Origin: Sphingomonas sp. MA1305
Lineage (GTDB): Bacteria > Pseudomonadota > Alphaproteobacteria > Sphingomonadales > Sphingomonadaceae
Length of the DNA stretch: 64,000 bases
Direction of reading: 5' to 3'
Assembly (NCBI RefSeq): GCF_016107325.1
Contig: NZ_RCVT01000001.1
Coordinates: 186,001-250,000, forward strand
Numbering within the stretch: position 1 is the stretch's first letter; each line of letters opens with the position of its first letter. The position numbers and the translations under genes are program-made. The notes beneath the pieces were generated by a model. The model was not told where the DNA came from. It was given only the letters and a program-made list of their open reading frames with translations, and did not search any database. Shown here piece after piece: positions 43,682 to 52,335 of this stretch.

Positions 43682-44671
43682 TCAGCAGCCGACCTCGCAA
43701 CCGTCGGCCCCAGTCTCGACCTGCAGCGTGGTATGGCCGATGCCGAAACGATGGTGCAGCATGTCTTGTGCCTCCGCCAGGAAGGCGTCGCTCGGCGTAC
43801 CGCCCGGCATGAACAGATGCGCGGTCAGCACCGGCTCGGTCGTCGACATCGCCCAGATGTGCAGGTCGTGCAGCTTCTCGACTCCGGGCAGCGCGAGCAG
43901 CGCCTGCGACACCGCATCGTAATCGATGCCACGCGGCACCGCGGACAGCGACATCTCCACCGTCTCGCGCAGCAGGCCCCAGGTCTGCCAGAAGATGATC
44001 GCCGCGATCGCCAGGCTGATCACCGGGTCGATCCAGCCGATCCCCGTCGCCCAGATCACCGCGCCGGCGACGACGACCGCGGCCGACACCGCGGCGTCGC
44101 TGGCCATGTGCAGATAGGCGGCGCGCAGGTTGACGTCGTCCTTGCGCCCGCTGGCGAACAGCCAGGCGGTGAAGGCGTTGACCAATATGCCGATCGCGGC
44201 GACGCCCGATACGGTCAGGCCGGCGAGCGGCGGCGGATCGCCGATCCGCTGCACCGCCTCCAGCACGATCGCGCCCAGCGCGACGAGCAGCAGCAGCGCG
44301 TTGAGCAGCGCCGCCAGGATCGTCGATCCCTTCAGGCCATAGGTGAAGCGCTTGGTTGGCCCGCGCTTGGCCAGGGTCGCGCCGCCCCAGGCGACCGCGA
44401 GGCCGAGCACGTCGGACAGATTGTGCCCGGCATCGGCGAGCAGCGCGACCGATCCCGTCCACAGCCCGGCGCCCGCCTCCGCCGCGACATAGGCGATGTT
44501 GAGCCCGATACCGATCGCGAAGGCACGGTCGAAGCTGGCCGGCGCATGGCTGTGGCCATGCCCGTGGCTGTGGCTATGCCCGTGCCCGTGCCCGTGCCCG
44601 TGCCCGTGCCCGTGACCATGACCGTGCTGGCCGTGGTCGTCATGGTCGTCGTGATGAAAGTGGATGTGCAC
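43682..44671 (-). CDS. cation diffusion facilitator (zinc-type) exporter
   Basis: Inner-membrane metal/proton antiporter of 329 residues. The N terminus is extraordinarily His-rich (residues 2-45: HIHFHHDDHDDH then HG repeats), a metal-capturing cytosolic tail. Six membrane helices follow, with ALLADAGHNLSDVLGLAVAWGG (TM2 site, His-x3-Asp) and HMASDAAVSAAVVVAGAVIWATGIGWIDPVISLAIAAII (TM5 site, His-x3-Asp). The C-terminal domain contains HDLHIWAMSTTEPVLTAHLFMP. The HxxxD sets in both TM2 and TM5 favour zinc or cadmium (CzcD/ZitB type) over manganese. Confidence 0.93.
   Translation of the reverse strand: MHIHFHHDDHDDHGQHGHGHGHGHGHGHGHGHSHSHGHGHSHAPASFDRAFAIGIGLNIAYVAAEAGAGLWTGSVALLADAGHNLSDVLGLAVAWGGATLAKRGPTKRFTYGLKGSTILAALLNALLLLVALGAIVLEAVQRIGDPPPLAGLTVSGVAAIGILVNAFTAWLFASGRKDDVNLRAAYLHMASDAAVSAAVVVAGAVIWATGIGWIDPVISLAIAAIIFWQTWGLLRETVEMSLSAVPRGIDYDAVSQALLALPGVEKLHDLHIWAMSTTEPVLTAHLFMPGGTPSDAFLAEAQDMLHHRFGIGHTTLQVETGADGCEVGC
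44563..44631. repeat. CCCGTG hexanucleotide tandem repeat inside the CDF gene
   Basis: A run of CCCGTG units with a few variants (CTATGC, GTGGCTG, ACCATG), encoding alternating His and Gly on the minus strand. At least six consecutive perfect units are present. Unit length is a multiple of three, so slippage changes His/Gly tail length without shifting the frame. Confidence 0.8.
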
Positions 44672-44742
44672 GCATCGTCCCCATGGCCGCAGCCGGCCGC
44701 CCCGACCCGCTTACCACCGCCGGCCCGGGTGATGATAGGACG

Positions 44743-45075
44743 TCAGGACTTGCCGAACAGCCCGCCGAACATGCTGCCCAGACCGCCGGCGATCCCGCCG
44801 CCGTCGCCCTCGCTGACGCCGCCGCCGACCACGCGACCGATGTCCGCCAGCGCACCTTCGCCGCCGAGATGCTCCAGGATCTGGTGCAGCGCATCCTGCG
44901 GCAGGCCGGTCGAATCGGCGGCGCTGGCGACGGTGTCGCCGGGCTCGCCGTGCGCCGCGCCGAGCGCGCCGATCGCCTGCGTCACCTGCTCGGGCGACAG
45001 GCCGATCTTCTCCGCGAGATTGGTGATCGCCGGATTGCCCGCGACCTGCCCCAGGATGCCGTCCAACAGACCCAT
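44743..45075 (-). CDS. hypothetical protein, YidB/DUF937-like
   Basis: A protein of 110 residues: MGLLDGILGQVAGNPAITNLAEKIGLSPEQVTQAIGALGAAHG at the N terminus, DALHQILEHLGGEGALADIGRV in the middle and a Gly-rich tail (GGGIAGGLGSMFGGLFG). The opening GLLDGILGQ, the helical repeat and the Gly-rich C terminus are reminiscent of DUF937/YidB-type proteins of unknown function. No signal peptide is evident. It lies between the CDF gene and the divergent hrpB. Confidence 0.7.
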   Translation of the reverse strand: MGLLDGILGQVAGNPAITNLAEKIGLSPEQVTQAIGALGAAHGEPGDTVASAADSTGLPQDALHQILEHLGGEGALADIGRVVGGGVSEGDGGGIAGGLGSMFGGLFGKS

Positions 45076-45196
45076 GATGCGTCTCCGAAACCGTTAGCGC
45101 GGGAGCTAACCACCGAAAGGCGTCGACCGAAAGCCCTTTCGCGCCGGTCGGCGCGCATTGTCGGCGCGCGACCTTTCGTGGCAAGGCGCCGCCATC

Positions 45197-47638
45197 GTGT
45201 CCGACCTGCCGATCCATGCCGTGCTGCCCGACCTGCTTGCCGCCCTGCGCCGCGCGAGCAACGCCGTGTTGGTCGCGCCACCCGGGGCGGGCAAGACCAC
45301 CGCGGTCGCGCCGGCGCTGCTTGGCGAGGATTGGTGCACGGGCGAGGTGCTGCTGCTTTCGCCCCGCCGCCTCGCCGCGCGCGCCGCGGCCGAGCGGATG
45401 GCGGCGCTCGCCGGCGAGGCGGTCGGCGGCACGTTCGGTTATGCCACCCGCATGGACTCGCGCCGCTCCGCCGCGACGCGGGTGACGGTGGTGACGGAGG
45501 GGATTTTCGTCGCGCGCATCCAGGCCGATCCGGAACTCGCCGGTATCTCCGCCGTGCTGTTCGACGAGGTCCACGAACGCAGCCTCGACGGCGATTTCGG
45601 CCTCGCCCTGGCGCTCGACGCGCAGGGCGCACTGCGCCCCGATCTGCGCCTCGTCGCCATGTCGGCGACGCTCGACGGCAGCCGCTTCGCGACGCTGATG
45701 GGCGCCGACGGGCCGGCGGCGCCGATCATCGAGAGCGAGGGCCGCAGCTATCCGCTCACCCTCCGCCATCTCGGTCGCGACGCGACCGCGCGGATCGAGG
45801 ACGGCATGGCCGCCGCGATCCGCCGCGCGCTGGCCGAGGAAAGCGGCGGCGTGCTAGCCTTCCTGCCCGGCGTCGGCGAGATCGACCGCGTCGAGGAACG
45901 GCTCGCCGACCTGCCGGAGTCGATCGCCGTCCACCAGTTGCACGGCAGCCTCGACCCCGCCGCGCAGCGTGCCGCCATTCGTCCCGAGCCGGACGGCCGT
46001 CGCAAGCTCGTCCTCGCCACCAGCATTGCCGAAACCAGCCTGACCCTCGACGGCATCAGCGTCGTCGTCGATTCCGGCCTCGCCCGCCGCCCCCGTTACG
46101 ATCGCGCCGCGGGCATGACCCGCCTCGTCACCGAACGTGCCAGCCAGGCGGCGGTGACCCAGCGCGCCGGCCGCGCCGCACGCCAGGGGCCGGGCGTCGC
46201 CTACCGCTTGTGGGAGGAGGCGGCGACCGCCGGCCTGCCGCGCTTCGACCCGCCGGAGATCCTGGAGGCGGATTTGTCCGGCCTGGTCCTCGCCTGCGCC
46301 ATCTGGGGGGTGGGCGACCCACGCGATCTTGCCTGGCTCGACCCGCCGCCCGAGGCCGCGGTGCAGGAAGCGCGCGCGCGTCTGCTCGGAATCGCGGCGA
46401 TCGACGACAGCGGCCGTCCGACCGCGCACGGCCGCCGCATCGCCGCCATGCCGATGCCGCCGCGCCTCGCCCATATGCTGCTGCGCGCCGGCGAGCTGGG
46501 GCAGGGGCGTGTCGCTGCCGAGGTCGCGGTGCTGCTGTCCGAACGCGGGCTGGGCGGCACCGACCCCGACCTCGACTCCCGCCTGAAGCGTTGGCGTGCC
46601 GATCGCGGTCCCAAGGCCAAGGCCGCGCGCCAGCTCGCCGACCGCTGGGCCAAGCTCGCCGGCGGCGCGGCGGCGGCGGACGAGGGAGTCGAGGTGGCGA
46701 TCGCACTCGCCTTTCCCGATCGCGTCGCGCGCCGCCGCGATGCGAGCGGCGAACATTGGGCGTCGGCAGGCGGTCGCGGCTTCCGCCTCGATCCCGCCAG
46801 CAATCTCGCCCGGGCCGAATGGCTGGCGGTGGCGGAGACGCAGGGCGCGGCCTCGGCGGCGCGCATCCTCGCCGCGGCGCCGATCACGCTGGCGACGATC
46901 GAGCGGCTGTTCGCCGACCGGATCGCGACCCATCGCGACGTGACCTTTGATCCCGCGACCGGCGGCGTCGTTACCAGCCGCGAACGGCGGCTCGGCGCGC
47001 TGCGCCTGTCGAGCGGCCCTGACCCCCATGCCGATCCCGAGGCGATCGCCGCCGCCCTGCTCGAGGCGGTGCGAACGCGCGGACTGGAGCTGCTGCCGTG
47101 GAGCGAGGGGGCCGCCGCGCTGCGCCGCCGTGCCGCTTATGCGGGCGTGCCGCTGGAAACGATGATGGCGGAACGGCTCGACGAATGGCTGCCGCCCTTG
47201 CTTGTCGGCCGCCGCCGGCTCGACGCGATTCCCCCTGGCGCGCTGACCGAGGCATTGCGCAATCTGATCGGCTGGACCGAGCTGCAGCGGCTCGACCGGC
47301 TCGCCCCGGCGGATTTTACCAGCCCCGCCGGCAGCACGCATGCGATCGATTACGCCGCGGAAGCCGGCCCGAAGGTCGAGCTGCGCGTCCAGGCGCTGTT
47401 CGGCCTTGCCGATCATCCCACCGTCGGCGAGGCGCGCGTGCCGTTGGTGCTCAGCCTGACCAGCCCCGCCGGCCGCCCGATCCAGACGACGCGCGACCTG
47501 CCCGGCTTCTGGCGCGGCAGCTGGGCCGCGGTGGCGAAGGAGATGCGCGGCCGCTACCCGAAGCACCCCTGGCCCGACGATCCCACCGCGGCCTCTGCGA
47601 CGCTGCGCACCAAGAAGGCCGACGCGCGGCGGGGGTGA
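45197..47638 (+). CDS. hrpB: ATP-dependent RNA helicase HrpB
   Basis: DEAH-box helicase of about 813 residues. I prefer the GTG at 45197 (VSDLPIHAVLPDLLAAL); a TTG at 45158 would add 13 residues. Seen: Walker A APPGAGKTT, LLLSPRRLAARAAAERMA, GTFGYATRMDSRRS, TVVTEGIFVARIQADPELAGISAVLFDEVHERSLDGD (DEVH box), VAMSATLDG, FLPGVGEIDRVEERL, ATSIAETSLTLDGI and TERASQAAVTQRAGRAARQGPGVAYRLW (motif VI). The long HrpB C-terminal domain follows, including DLPGFWRGSWAAVAKEMRGRYPKHPWP at its end. The biological target in proteobacteria is not established. Confidence 0.95.
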   Translation: MSDLPIHAVLPDLLAALRRASNAVLVAPPGAGKTTAVAPALLGEDWCTGEVLLLSPRRLAARAAAERMAALAGEAVGGTFGYATRMDSRRSAATRVTVVTEGIFVARIQADPELAGISAVLFDEVHERSLDGDFGLALALDAQGALRPDLRLVAMSATLDGSRFATLMGADGPAAPIIESEGRSYPLTLRHLGRDATARIEDGMAAAIRRALAEESGGVLAFLPGVGEIDRVEERLADLPESIAVHQLHGSLDPAAQRAAIRPEPDGRRKLVLATSIAETSLTLDGISVVVDSGLARRPRYDRAAGMTRLVTERASQAAVTQRAGRAARQGPGVAYRLWEEAATAGLPRFDPPEILEADLSGLVLACAIWGVGDPRDLAWLDPPPEAAVQEARARLLGIAAIDDSGRPTAHGRRIAAMPMPPRLAHMLLRAGELGQGRVAAEVAVLLSERGLGGTDPDLDSRLKRWRADRGPKAKAARQLADRWAKLAGGAAAADEGVEVAIALAFPDRVARRRDASGEHWASAGGRGFRLDPASNLARAEWLAVAETQGAASAARILAAAPITLATIERLFADRIATHRDVTFDPATGGVVTSRERRLGALRLSSGPDPHADPEAIAAALLEAVRTRGLELLPWSEGAAALRRRAAYAGVPLETMMAERLDEWLPPLLVGRRRLDAIPPGALTEALRNLIGWTELQRLDRLAPADFTSPAGSTHAIDYAAEAGPKVELRVQALFGLADHPTVGEARVPLVLSLTSPAGRPIQTTRDLPGFWRGSWAAVAKEMRGRYPKHPWPDDPTAASATLRTKKADARRG

Positions 47639-47766
47639 GGGGCTACCCTCCCTACCTTCGTCATCCCGGCCTTCGTCGGGATGATGACAATAGGGGGGAA
47701 GCACGCTCCCAACAAACCCCGCTTCCCCCGCTTCCCCGAAGCCCGCTCGCGCGTTAAGGAGCCATC

Positions 47767-48048
47767 ATGCCCACCGCCCGCATCTTCCAGCGCCCTAAGA
47801 ACGCGATGCAGTCCGGCAAGTACCGGACCAGCCAATGGCAGCTCGAATTCGAGCCGGCCGAAGCCAAGAAGCCCGATCCGTTGACCGGCTGGGCGGGCAG
47901 CGGCGACACGCGCGAACAGGTCCGCCTGTTCTTCCCGACGCAGGAGGCGGCGATCGCCTATTGCGAGGCGCAGGGCTTCGACTACGAACTGATCCCGGCG
48001 CCGCCGCGCACGCTGAAGCTGCAGGCCTACGCCGACAACTTCCGCTGA
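47767..48048 (+). CDS. complex I accessory subunit (NDUFS4/ETC complex I region family)
   Basis: A protein of 93 residues. Seen: ARIFQRPKNAMQSGKYRTSQWQLEFEP, DPLTGWAGSGDTREQVRLFFPTQEAAIAYCEAQGFDYELIP, YADNFR. The blocks W-x-L-E-F, P-L-x-GW-x-GS-x-D and F-x-T-x-E-A-I-x-Y are those of the 18-kDa NDUFS4 subunit of NADH:ubiquinone oxidoreductase, an accessory subunit that alphaproteobacteria share with mitochondria. The core nuo genes are not in the window. RBS AAGGAG precedes the ATG. Confidence 0.92.
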   Translation: MPTARIFQRPKNAMQSGKYRTSQWQLEFEPAEAKKPDPLTGWAGSGDTREQVRLFFPTQEAAIAYCEAQGFDYELIPAPPRTLKLQAYADNFR

Positions 48049-48079
48049 TCGAGGCGCCGGCGGGTGCCGGCCGCTCCGA

Positions 48080-49186
48080 TCAGAAACGCCAGTCGATCGT
48101 GTCGGTGTCGCCGCGGCAGATGCCTTTCAGCGCCTGCCACTCCGCCGCATCCAGCGCCGGCGTATAGGCCGTGCCCCTGACGATGCTGGCGCGGAAGCGG
48201 CGCGCCCGGTCCGCCGATACCGGATGCGTCGCGACATAGGCCATCATCCGTTCCGCCTTGCCGGTGCCGCCGCGCCCCAGCCGGTCGAAGAAGGCGGCGG
48301 TCGGCAGCGGCGACACCTTGGCGTCACGCAGTGCCGTGATCGCATAATCGTCCGCCTTGGCCTCCGCGTCGCGCGAATAGGCGGTGGCGAGCAGCGCGTT
48401 GGTATAATTGCCGACATGCCCCTCCAGCCCGCCGAGCAGCATCGACAGGCCGAATTGGCGCAGCAGGCTTTCCATCACGTCGCGGTGGCGGACATGGCCG
48501 ATCTCATGCCCGATCACCCCCGCCACCTCGTCCGGGGAGGCGGCCGCCTGGAGCAGTCCGTCGAACACGACGATCCGGCCGCCGGGCAGCGTCACCGCAT
48601 TCACCATCGGCAGCTTGACGACGTCGACTTCCAGCGTCGGGTCGTCCGGGTCGATGCGCGCCGCCAGCGTCGCCAGCGCCGCGCGCCCCGCCGTGTCGCG
48701 GCAGCCGCGCCGGCCGAAATCGCCGATCATCGCCTCGCCCAGCTGCCGCTCGACGTTCGCCGGCACCAGTCGCGCCAGCAAGGCCGGGGTGCGCAGCACG
48801 ACCAGTACGGTGAGCACGGCGATCACCGCGAACACGCCGGCCGCACGCCACAGTCCCAGCCGTTCGACCCAGCCGCCGTAGCGGGTCGGGCGCGGCAGGC
48901 GTCGTTCCAGCGCTGCAGGCACCGGTGGCGTCAGGTCGATCCGCCAGCCGGGCCGGTCGCGCAGGCCATAGCTGACCCGGCCGGTATCGGCATGGCCGGG
49001 CACCAGCCGGGCAAGCGGCAGCGCCTCGCCGCGCACGCCGTCCTCGTCGAGCTGGAGATGATCGCCCGCCACCACCAGCCGCACCCGCCGGCGCAGTGCG
49101 GTCACGCCGTCATAATGCCAGGCCCAGGCGCCGTCCGCCTCGTCGGCGCCGTCCGCCGGCGCGTCCGCGTCAGAAGGCGCCGACAT
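48080..49186 (-). CDS. M48-family membrane metallopeptidase
   Basis: Zinc peptidase of 368 residues. Seen: an N-terminal region predicted to lie in the cytosol (DGVTALRRRVRLVVAGDHLQLDEDG), one membrane helix near 117-136 (GVFAVIAVLTVLVVLRTPALLA), then the periplasmic domain with VVKLPMVNAVTLPGGRIVVFDGLLQAAASPDEVAGVIGHEIGHVRHRDVMESLLRQFG (HEIGH zinc motif) and YSRDAEAKADDYAITAL (third ligand Glu). YVATHPVSADRARRF is also standard (H-P-x3-R-x2-R). Its start overlaps the upstream DUF898 gene by 17 bases; the two are a common proteobacterial pair. Confidence 0.92.
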   Translation of the reverse strand: MSAPSDADAPADGADEADGAWAWHYDGVTALRRRVRLVVAGDHLQLDEDGVRGEALPLARLVPGHADTGRVSYGLRDRPGWRIDLTPPVPAALERRLPRPTRYGGWVERLGLWRAAGVFAVIAVLTVLVVLRTPALLARLVPANVERQLGEAMIGDFGRRGCRDTAGRAALATLAARIDPDDPTLEVDVVKLPMVNAVTLPGGRIVVFDGLLQAAASPDEVAGVIGHEIGHVRHRDVMESLLRQFGLSMLLGGLEGHVGNYTNALLATAYSRDAEAKADDYAITALRDAKVSPLPTAAFFDRLGRGGTGKAERMMAYVATHPVSADRARRFRASIVRGTAYTPALDAAEWQALKGICRGDTDTIDWRF

Positions 49187-50273
49187 CGAACGCGTCCAGC
49201 AGGCCCTCGCCCTGGCCGGGCTCGCGTGTCTGCGACTGGGTCAATGCGTCGGTGGCGACGCTGCCATAGGCCGCCATGTGCCGCACGAAGAAGGCCCAGT
49301 TGCGATAGGGCACGAAGATGTAGCCGATCCCGAAGGTGAAAAAGATCAGCGCATAATTGCCGAGGAACAGCATCACCCAGTCGCGGGTCGTCGCCTCGAA
49401 CCCGAAGCTGAGGTCGCCCAATGTCGTCGCCCCCACCGCCTCGCGGAAGAAGGCGGAGAAAAACGCCATGGCGATCAGCCCGAGCAGGCCGAAGAAGATG
49501 AGGTAAAAGGCCAGGCCGGCAAGGACGAAGGTGACGATCAACCCACCGGACGGCACTTGCCCAGGCCGGAACGCCTGCGTGCCGCCGACTCCGGCGACGA
49601 TACCGATCAGCACACCCATTGCGGCGAACAGCACCACCGGTGCCAGATAGAAGAGCAGGAACCGCCCGAACACCGGCTGCCATCGCGCCGCGCTGTGGAA
49701 GCGCAGCGAGCCGAAGCTCATCGCATTCCAGCGCGTGTTCCACAGTTTCGCCATCGACCAGGGCGTCATCAGCCAGATCGTCAGCATCGCCACCAAGGAT
49801 CGCCAGAAATAGCCGAGCCCATAGCCGACGCCTTGTTCGTCGCTGCCGCCGCGGATGCCATGCCACAAGGTCCGGCTGAGCCGGTAGCGCAGCGCGCGGA
49901 ACCGCGCGACGCCGACCAGGAACAGCGCGGTCAGGTAGAGCAGCATGACGATCAGCCCGCCGGCACCGGGATGACCGCGCATCATCACGCCCTGCAGGAT
50001 CAGGTTGATCAGGCCGAACGGCAGGGCGAAGAAGACGATCGCGAGCAGATAGCCGATGAACAGCTCGAGGCCCGTGCCGGTCCATTCCAGCCGGTCGTCG
50101 ATGAAGATCGTGCGGCTCCACAGGTAGCGCCGCGTCCGCGCCTTGCCCCAGAAGCTGTAGATGCCGAGCGTGACGATCGTCAGCAGCAGATTGGTGAAGG
50201 CGATCGGCGCATACTGTTGCCAGCTGCCGGTGAAGCGGAACGCGCGCGTCCCGCCGTCGCGATATTCAGTCAT
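49170..50273 (-). CDS. YjgN/DUF898-family multi-spanning membrane protein
   Basis: A protein of 367 residues with about six or seven membrane helices. Seen: FRFTGSWQQYAPIAFTNLLLTIVTLGIYSFWGKARTRRYLWSRTIFIDDRLEWTGTGLELFIGYLLA at the N terminus, where GIYSFWGKARTRRYLW and DDRLEWTG are the DUF898 signature; ARFRALRYRLSRTLWHGIRGG; ARWQPVF; and YRNWAFFVRHM near the C terminus. The function is unknown. It overlaps the M48 peptidase gene downstream, so the pair is probably one envelope unit. Confidence 0.9.
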   Translation of the reverse strand: MTEYRDGGTRAFRFTGSWQQYAPIAFTNLLLTIVTLGIYSFWGKARTRRYLWSRTIFIDDRLEWTGTGLELFIGYLLAIVFFALPFGLINLILQGVMMRGHPGAGGLIVMLLYLTALFLVGVARFRALRYRLSRTLWHGIRGGSDEQGVGYGLGYFWRSLVAMLTIWLMTPWSMAKLWNTRWNAMSFGSLRFHSAARWQPVFGRFLLFYLAPVVLFAAMGVLIGIVAGVGGTQAFRPGQVPSGGLIVTFVLAGLAFYLIFFGLLGLIAMAFFSAFFREAVGATTLGDLSFGFEATTRDWVMLFLGNYALIFFTFGIGYIFVPYRNWAFFVRHMAAYGSVATDALTQSQTREPGQGEGLLDAFDVGAF

Positions 50274-50345
50274 GATAATCCCCCCGCCGCGCAGTCTGGC
50301 CGCGGCGGGGGGCTGGGGTCAATCAGGATCGGCGAAACCGCTGTC

Positions 50346-51254
50346 TCAGCGCAGGAAGTCGTCCAGCGCCTTGGCGAAGGCCTCCGGCTGGTCGAGCATG
50401 ACGAAATGGGCGGCATCGCCGATCTCGACCACCGACAGCGTCGGCGTACCGGCATAGGCGCCCCGATAGAGGGCATCGACCTGCGCCTGCGGCAGCATTG
50501 CATTGTACGGCACGACCAGCGTCACCGGCGCACGGAGCTTGGGCAGGTCGGCGGTGAGGTCGGTGGTCAGATCCTCGTACATCGCCTGCGCGCCGACACG
50601 GGCGTCGGCCTGACCGACCCAGGCGGTCACCTTGGCGCGCGACTCGGGCTTCAGCGCCATCTGATTGGCCAGCGCCGCGGTCGCCGCCGGGTCGGCGGGC
50701 TTGCCGTATCGCGCCGCCATCGCCTCGCGCATCATCTTCGCGCGCGGCTCGATCATCGCCGGGGTCATCGTCGGGCCGAACAGCCGGCCGTAGAAGGGCA
50801 GCGAATCGACGATCATGATCCGGCCGACGTCGCCCGGATGGGCGAGGGCGAATTGCATCGCCAGCAGCCCGCCCATCGAATGGCCGACGACCGGCACGCC
50901 GGCGAGCTTCTGCGCCGCCAGATAGCCGTGCAGGTCGGCGACGACGCCCGCCAGGATGCCGGGTGACAGGTTCGCGCCCGGCGCGTCGCCCGCGAAGCCG
51001 TTGACCTGCACGGTGATGACGCGGTGGTGCGGCGCGAGCTGGGCGACGCTGGCGTCCCACACCGCCGCGGGGGAGGACAGGCCGGGGATCAGCAAGACGG
51101 GGCTGCCCGTGCCGGCCGAGCGGACGGAGATATGCGGCAGGTGGGTCGCCCCGCCGGCGGTCGCCGCGGTCTGGCCATGGCCGGCGGCGGGATGGAGCAC
51201 GACGCCCAGTGTCAACAGCGACGCGGCGATGCGAAGCGGCAAGTGCGACATCAT
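50346..51254 (-). CDS. secreted alpha/beta hydrolase
   Basis: A protein of 302 residues with a signal peptide (RIAASLLTLGVVLHPAAGHG). Seen: VLLIPGLSSPAAVWDASVAQLAPHHRVITVQVNGFAGD (oxyanion-hole region), VVGHSMGGLLAMQFALAHPGDVGRIMIVDSLPFYG (nucleophile Ser in GHSMGG), TLVVPYN, and a final EIGDAAHFVMLDQPEAFAKALDDFL (catalytic His in AAHF). The fold is typical of esterases and lactonases. Its start overlaps the stop of the upstream regulator by four bases. It is thus the last gene of a four-gene operon whose upstream members are small membrane proteins. Confidence 0.9.
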   Translation of the reverse strand: MMSHLPLRIAASLLTLGVVLHPAAGHGQTAATAGGATHLPHISVRSAGTGSPVLLIPGLSSPAAVWDASVAQLAPHHRVITVQVNGFAGDAPGANLSPGILAGVVADLHGYLAAQKLAGVPVVGHSMGGLLAMQFALAHPGDVGRIMIVDSLPFYGRLFGPTMTPAMIEPRAKMMREAMAARYGKPADPAATAALANQMALKPESRAKVTAWVGQADARVGAQAMYEDLTTDLTADLPKLRAPVTLVVPYNAMLPQAQVDALYRGAYAGTPTLSVVEIGDAAHFVMLDQPEAFAKALDDFLR

Positions 51255-51460
51255 GATTCACTCTCCTTGGACGGGCTGACGAAGACGTTCTCGATGGCGA
51301 GGCCGAACAGTTCGGCGATCTTGAAGGCGAGGGGGAGCGAGGGGTCGTAGCGGCCGGTCTCGATCGCGTTGACGCTCTGGCGGCTGACCTCCAGCCGCTC
51401 GGCCAGATCCTGCTGCGACCACCCCCGCTCGGCGCGCAGCACGCGCAGGCGGTTGTTCAT
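51251..51460 (-). CDS. minimal XRE-family transcriptional regulator
   Basis: A protein of 69 residues consisting of almost nothing but a helix-turn-helix: NRLRVLRAERGWSQQDLAERLEVSRQSVNAIETGRYDPSLPLAFKIAELFGLAIENVF. The block RQSVNAIETGRYDPSLPLAFKIA is highly typical of this short XRE subgroup, which is usually encoded with small membrane proteins. It overlaps both neighbours by four bases. It most likely binds the GTAAAGC direct repeats in front of the operon and represses its own transcription. Confidence 0.92.
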   Translation of the reverse strand: MNNRLRVLRAERGWSQQDLAERLEVSRQSVNAIETGRYDPSLPLAFKIAELFGLAIENVFVSPSKESES

Positions 51461-51873
51461 GGGTTGCTCCTGCGTTCGGCGGCGGCCACGATCAGGGCGG
51501 CGATGCCTTGGCAGGGAAACCAGGCGATCGGCGCCGCATACAGCGGCACGTGTGGCGCCTGGGCGAACATTTCGAGGAAGCCCCAGGCACTCGCCGCGCC
51601 CATGACGACCCCCGTGGCCATCAATGCTTTGCGCACCTCCAGCATCCGAACGTATTCGTCAGGCTCCTCGACCAGATAGCGGCCGTAGAACCAGAAGACG
51701 GCCGACAGCGGCACGGCGGGGACGATCGCCAGCAGCCAAAGCGGCGGCCCGCTGAGGTGCGGATAATGGATCGCGAACGGCAGCAGGACGAGGAGGCCCA
51801 GATACACGGCCATCGTCGGCAGCACGCGTCGCACGTAGGCGAGACCGGCGGATCGCTTGGGCTCGACGCTCAT
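51457..51873 (-). CDS. small four-helix membrane protein
   Basis: A protein of 138 residues from MSVEPKRSAG (51873), chosen because that ATG overlaps the upstream stop (ATGA). Seen: four likely membrane helices (PTMAVYLGLLVLLPFAI, LWLLAIVPAVPLSAVFWFYG, ALMATGVVMGAASAWGFLEMF, APIAWFPCQGIAALIVAA), and a cytosolic loop RYLVEEPDEYVRMLEVRKAL. The same loop pattern (YLIEERDEFIRSRLV) occurs in the upstream protein, so the two are homologous. The function is unknown. Confidence 0.8.
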   Translation of the reverse strand: MSVEPKRSAGLAYVRRVLPTMAVYLGLLVLLPFAIHYPHLSGPPLWLLAIVPAVPLSAVFWFYGRYLVEEPDEYVRMLEVRKALMATGVVMGAASAWGFLEMFAQAPHVPLYAAPIAWFPCQGIAALIVAAAERRSNP

Positions 51874-52307
51874 GCCGCGTCCCCCGTCGCGCGGTCGCGC
51901 AGGCCGGTGACGCACTGCCACAGGCCGAAACACGCGCACCACAAGGGGAAGGTCAGATAGGTCGGGAAATGCGCCACCGCGCCGCCGTTTTCCAGAAACC
52001 CCCAGACCGTGGTGATGGCGAGCATGATGCCGAGGCCGCCGACCATCGAGGCGACCAGCCGGCTGCGGATGAACTCGTCGCGCTCCTCGATCAGATAGGC
52101 GCCCATGACGAGGATCGCCGCGACGATCGGCAGCGCCGGCAGGACGGACAGCAGGACCAGCAGCGCGCCCGTTGGCTTCAGGTCGCGGTACAGCCAGGTG
52201 CAGGTGAACAGCACGACGACATAGGTGCCCATCGCCGGGAAGAACCGGCGCAGGTAGCGGCGCTGCGCGGGGTTCATCTTCTCGCCGCGCTTGATGGAAA
52301 ACATCAC
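51870..52307 (-). CDS. small four-helix membrane protein, homologue of its neighbour
   Basis: A protein of 145 residues (an ATG 30 bases downstream, MNPAQRRYLRR, is also possible). Seen: AMGTYVVVLFTCTWLY, ALLVLLSVLPALPIVAAILVMGAYLIEERDEF, GGLGIMLAITTVWGFLENGG and FPLWCACFGLWQCVTGL. It shares E-E-x-DE-x-x-R and WGFLE with the next protein, suggesting a tandem duplication and possibly a heterodimer. It is first gene of the operon, preceded by the GTAAAGC repeats. No function is assigned; a membrane signal or stress sensor is a guess. Confidence 0.8.
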   Translation of the reverse strand: MMFSIKRGEKMNPAQRRYLRRFFPAMGTYVVVLFTCTWLYRDLKPTGALLVLLSVLPALPIVAAILVMGAYLIEERDEFIRSRLVASMVGGLGIMLAITTVWGFLENGGAVAHFPTYLTFPLWCACFGLWQCVTGLRDRATGDAA

Positions 52308-52335
52308 GACCCTCCTTCGACTCGATGTGAAGGAG

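Noticed and set aside
44563..44631. Possible CRISPR-like array
   Set aside because: The six-base unit without spacers is a coding microsatellite (His-Gly), not a repeat-spacer array, and there are no cas genes.
45854..47704. Minus-strand open frame of 616 codons opposite hrpB
   Set aside because: Repetitive Gly/Arg/Gln sequence without motifs; hrpB on the other strand is certain.
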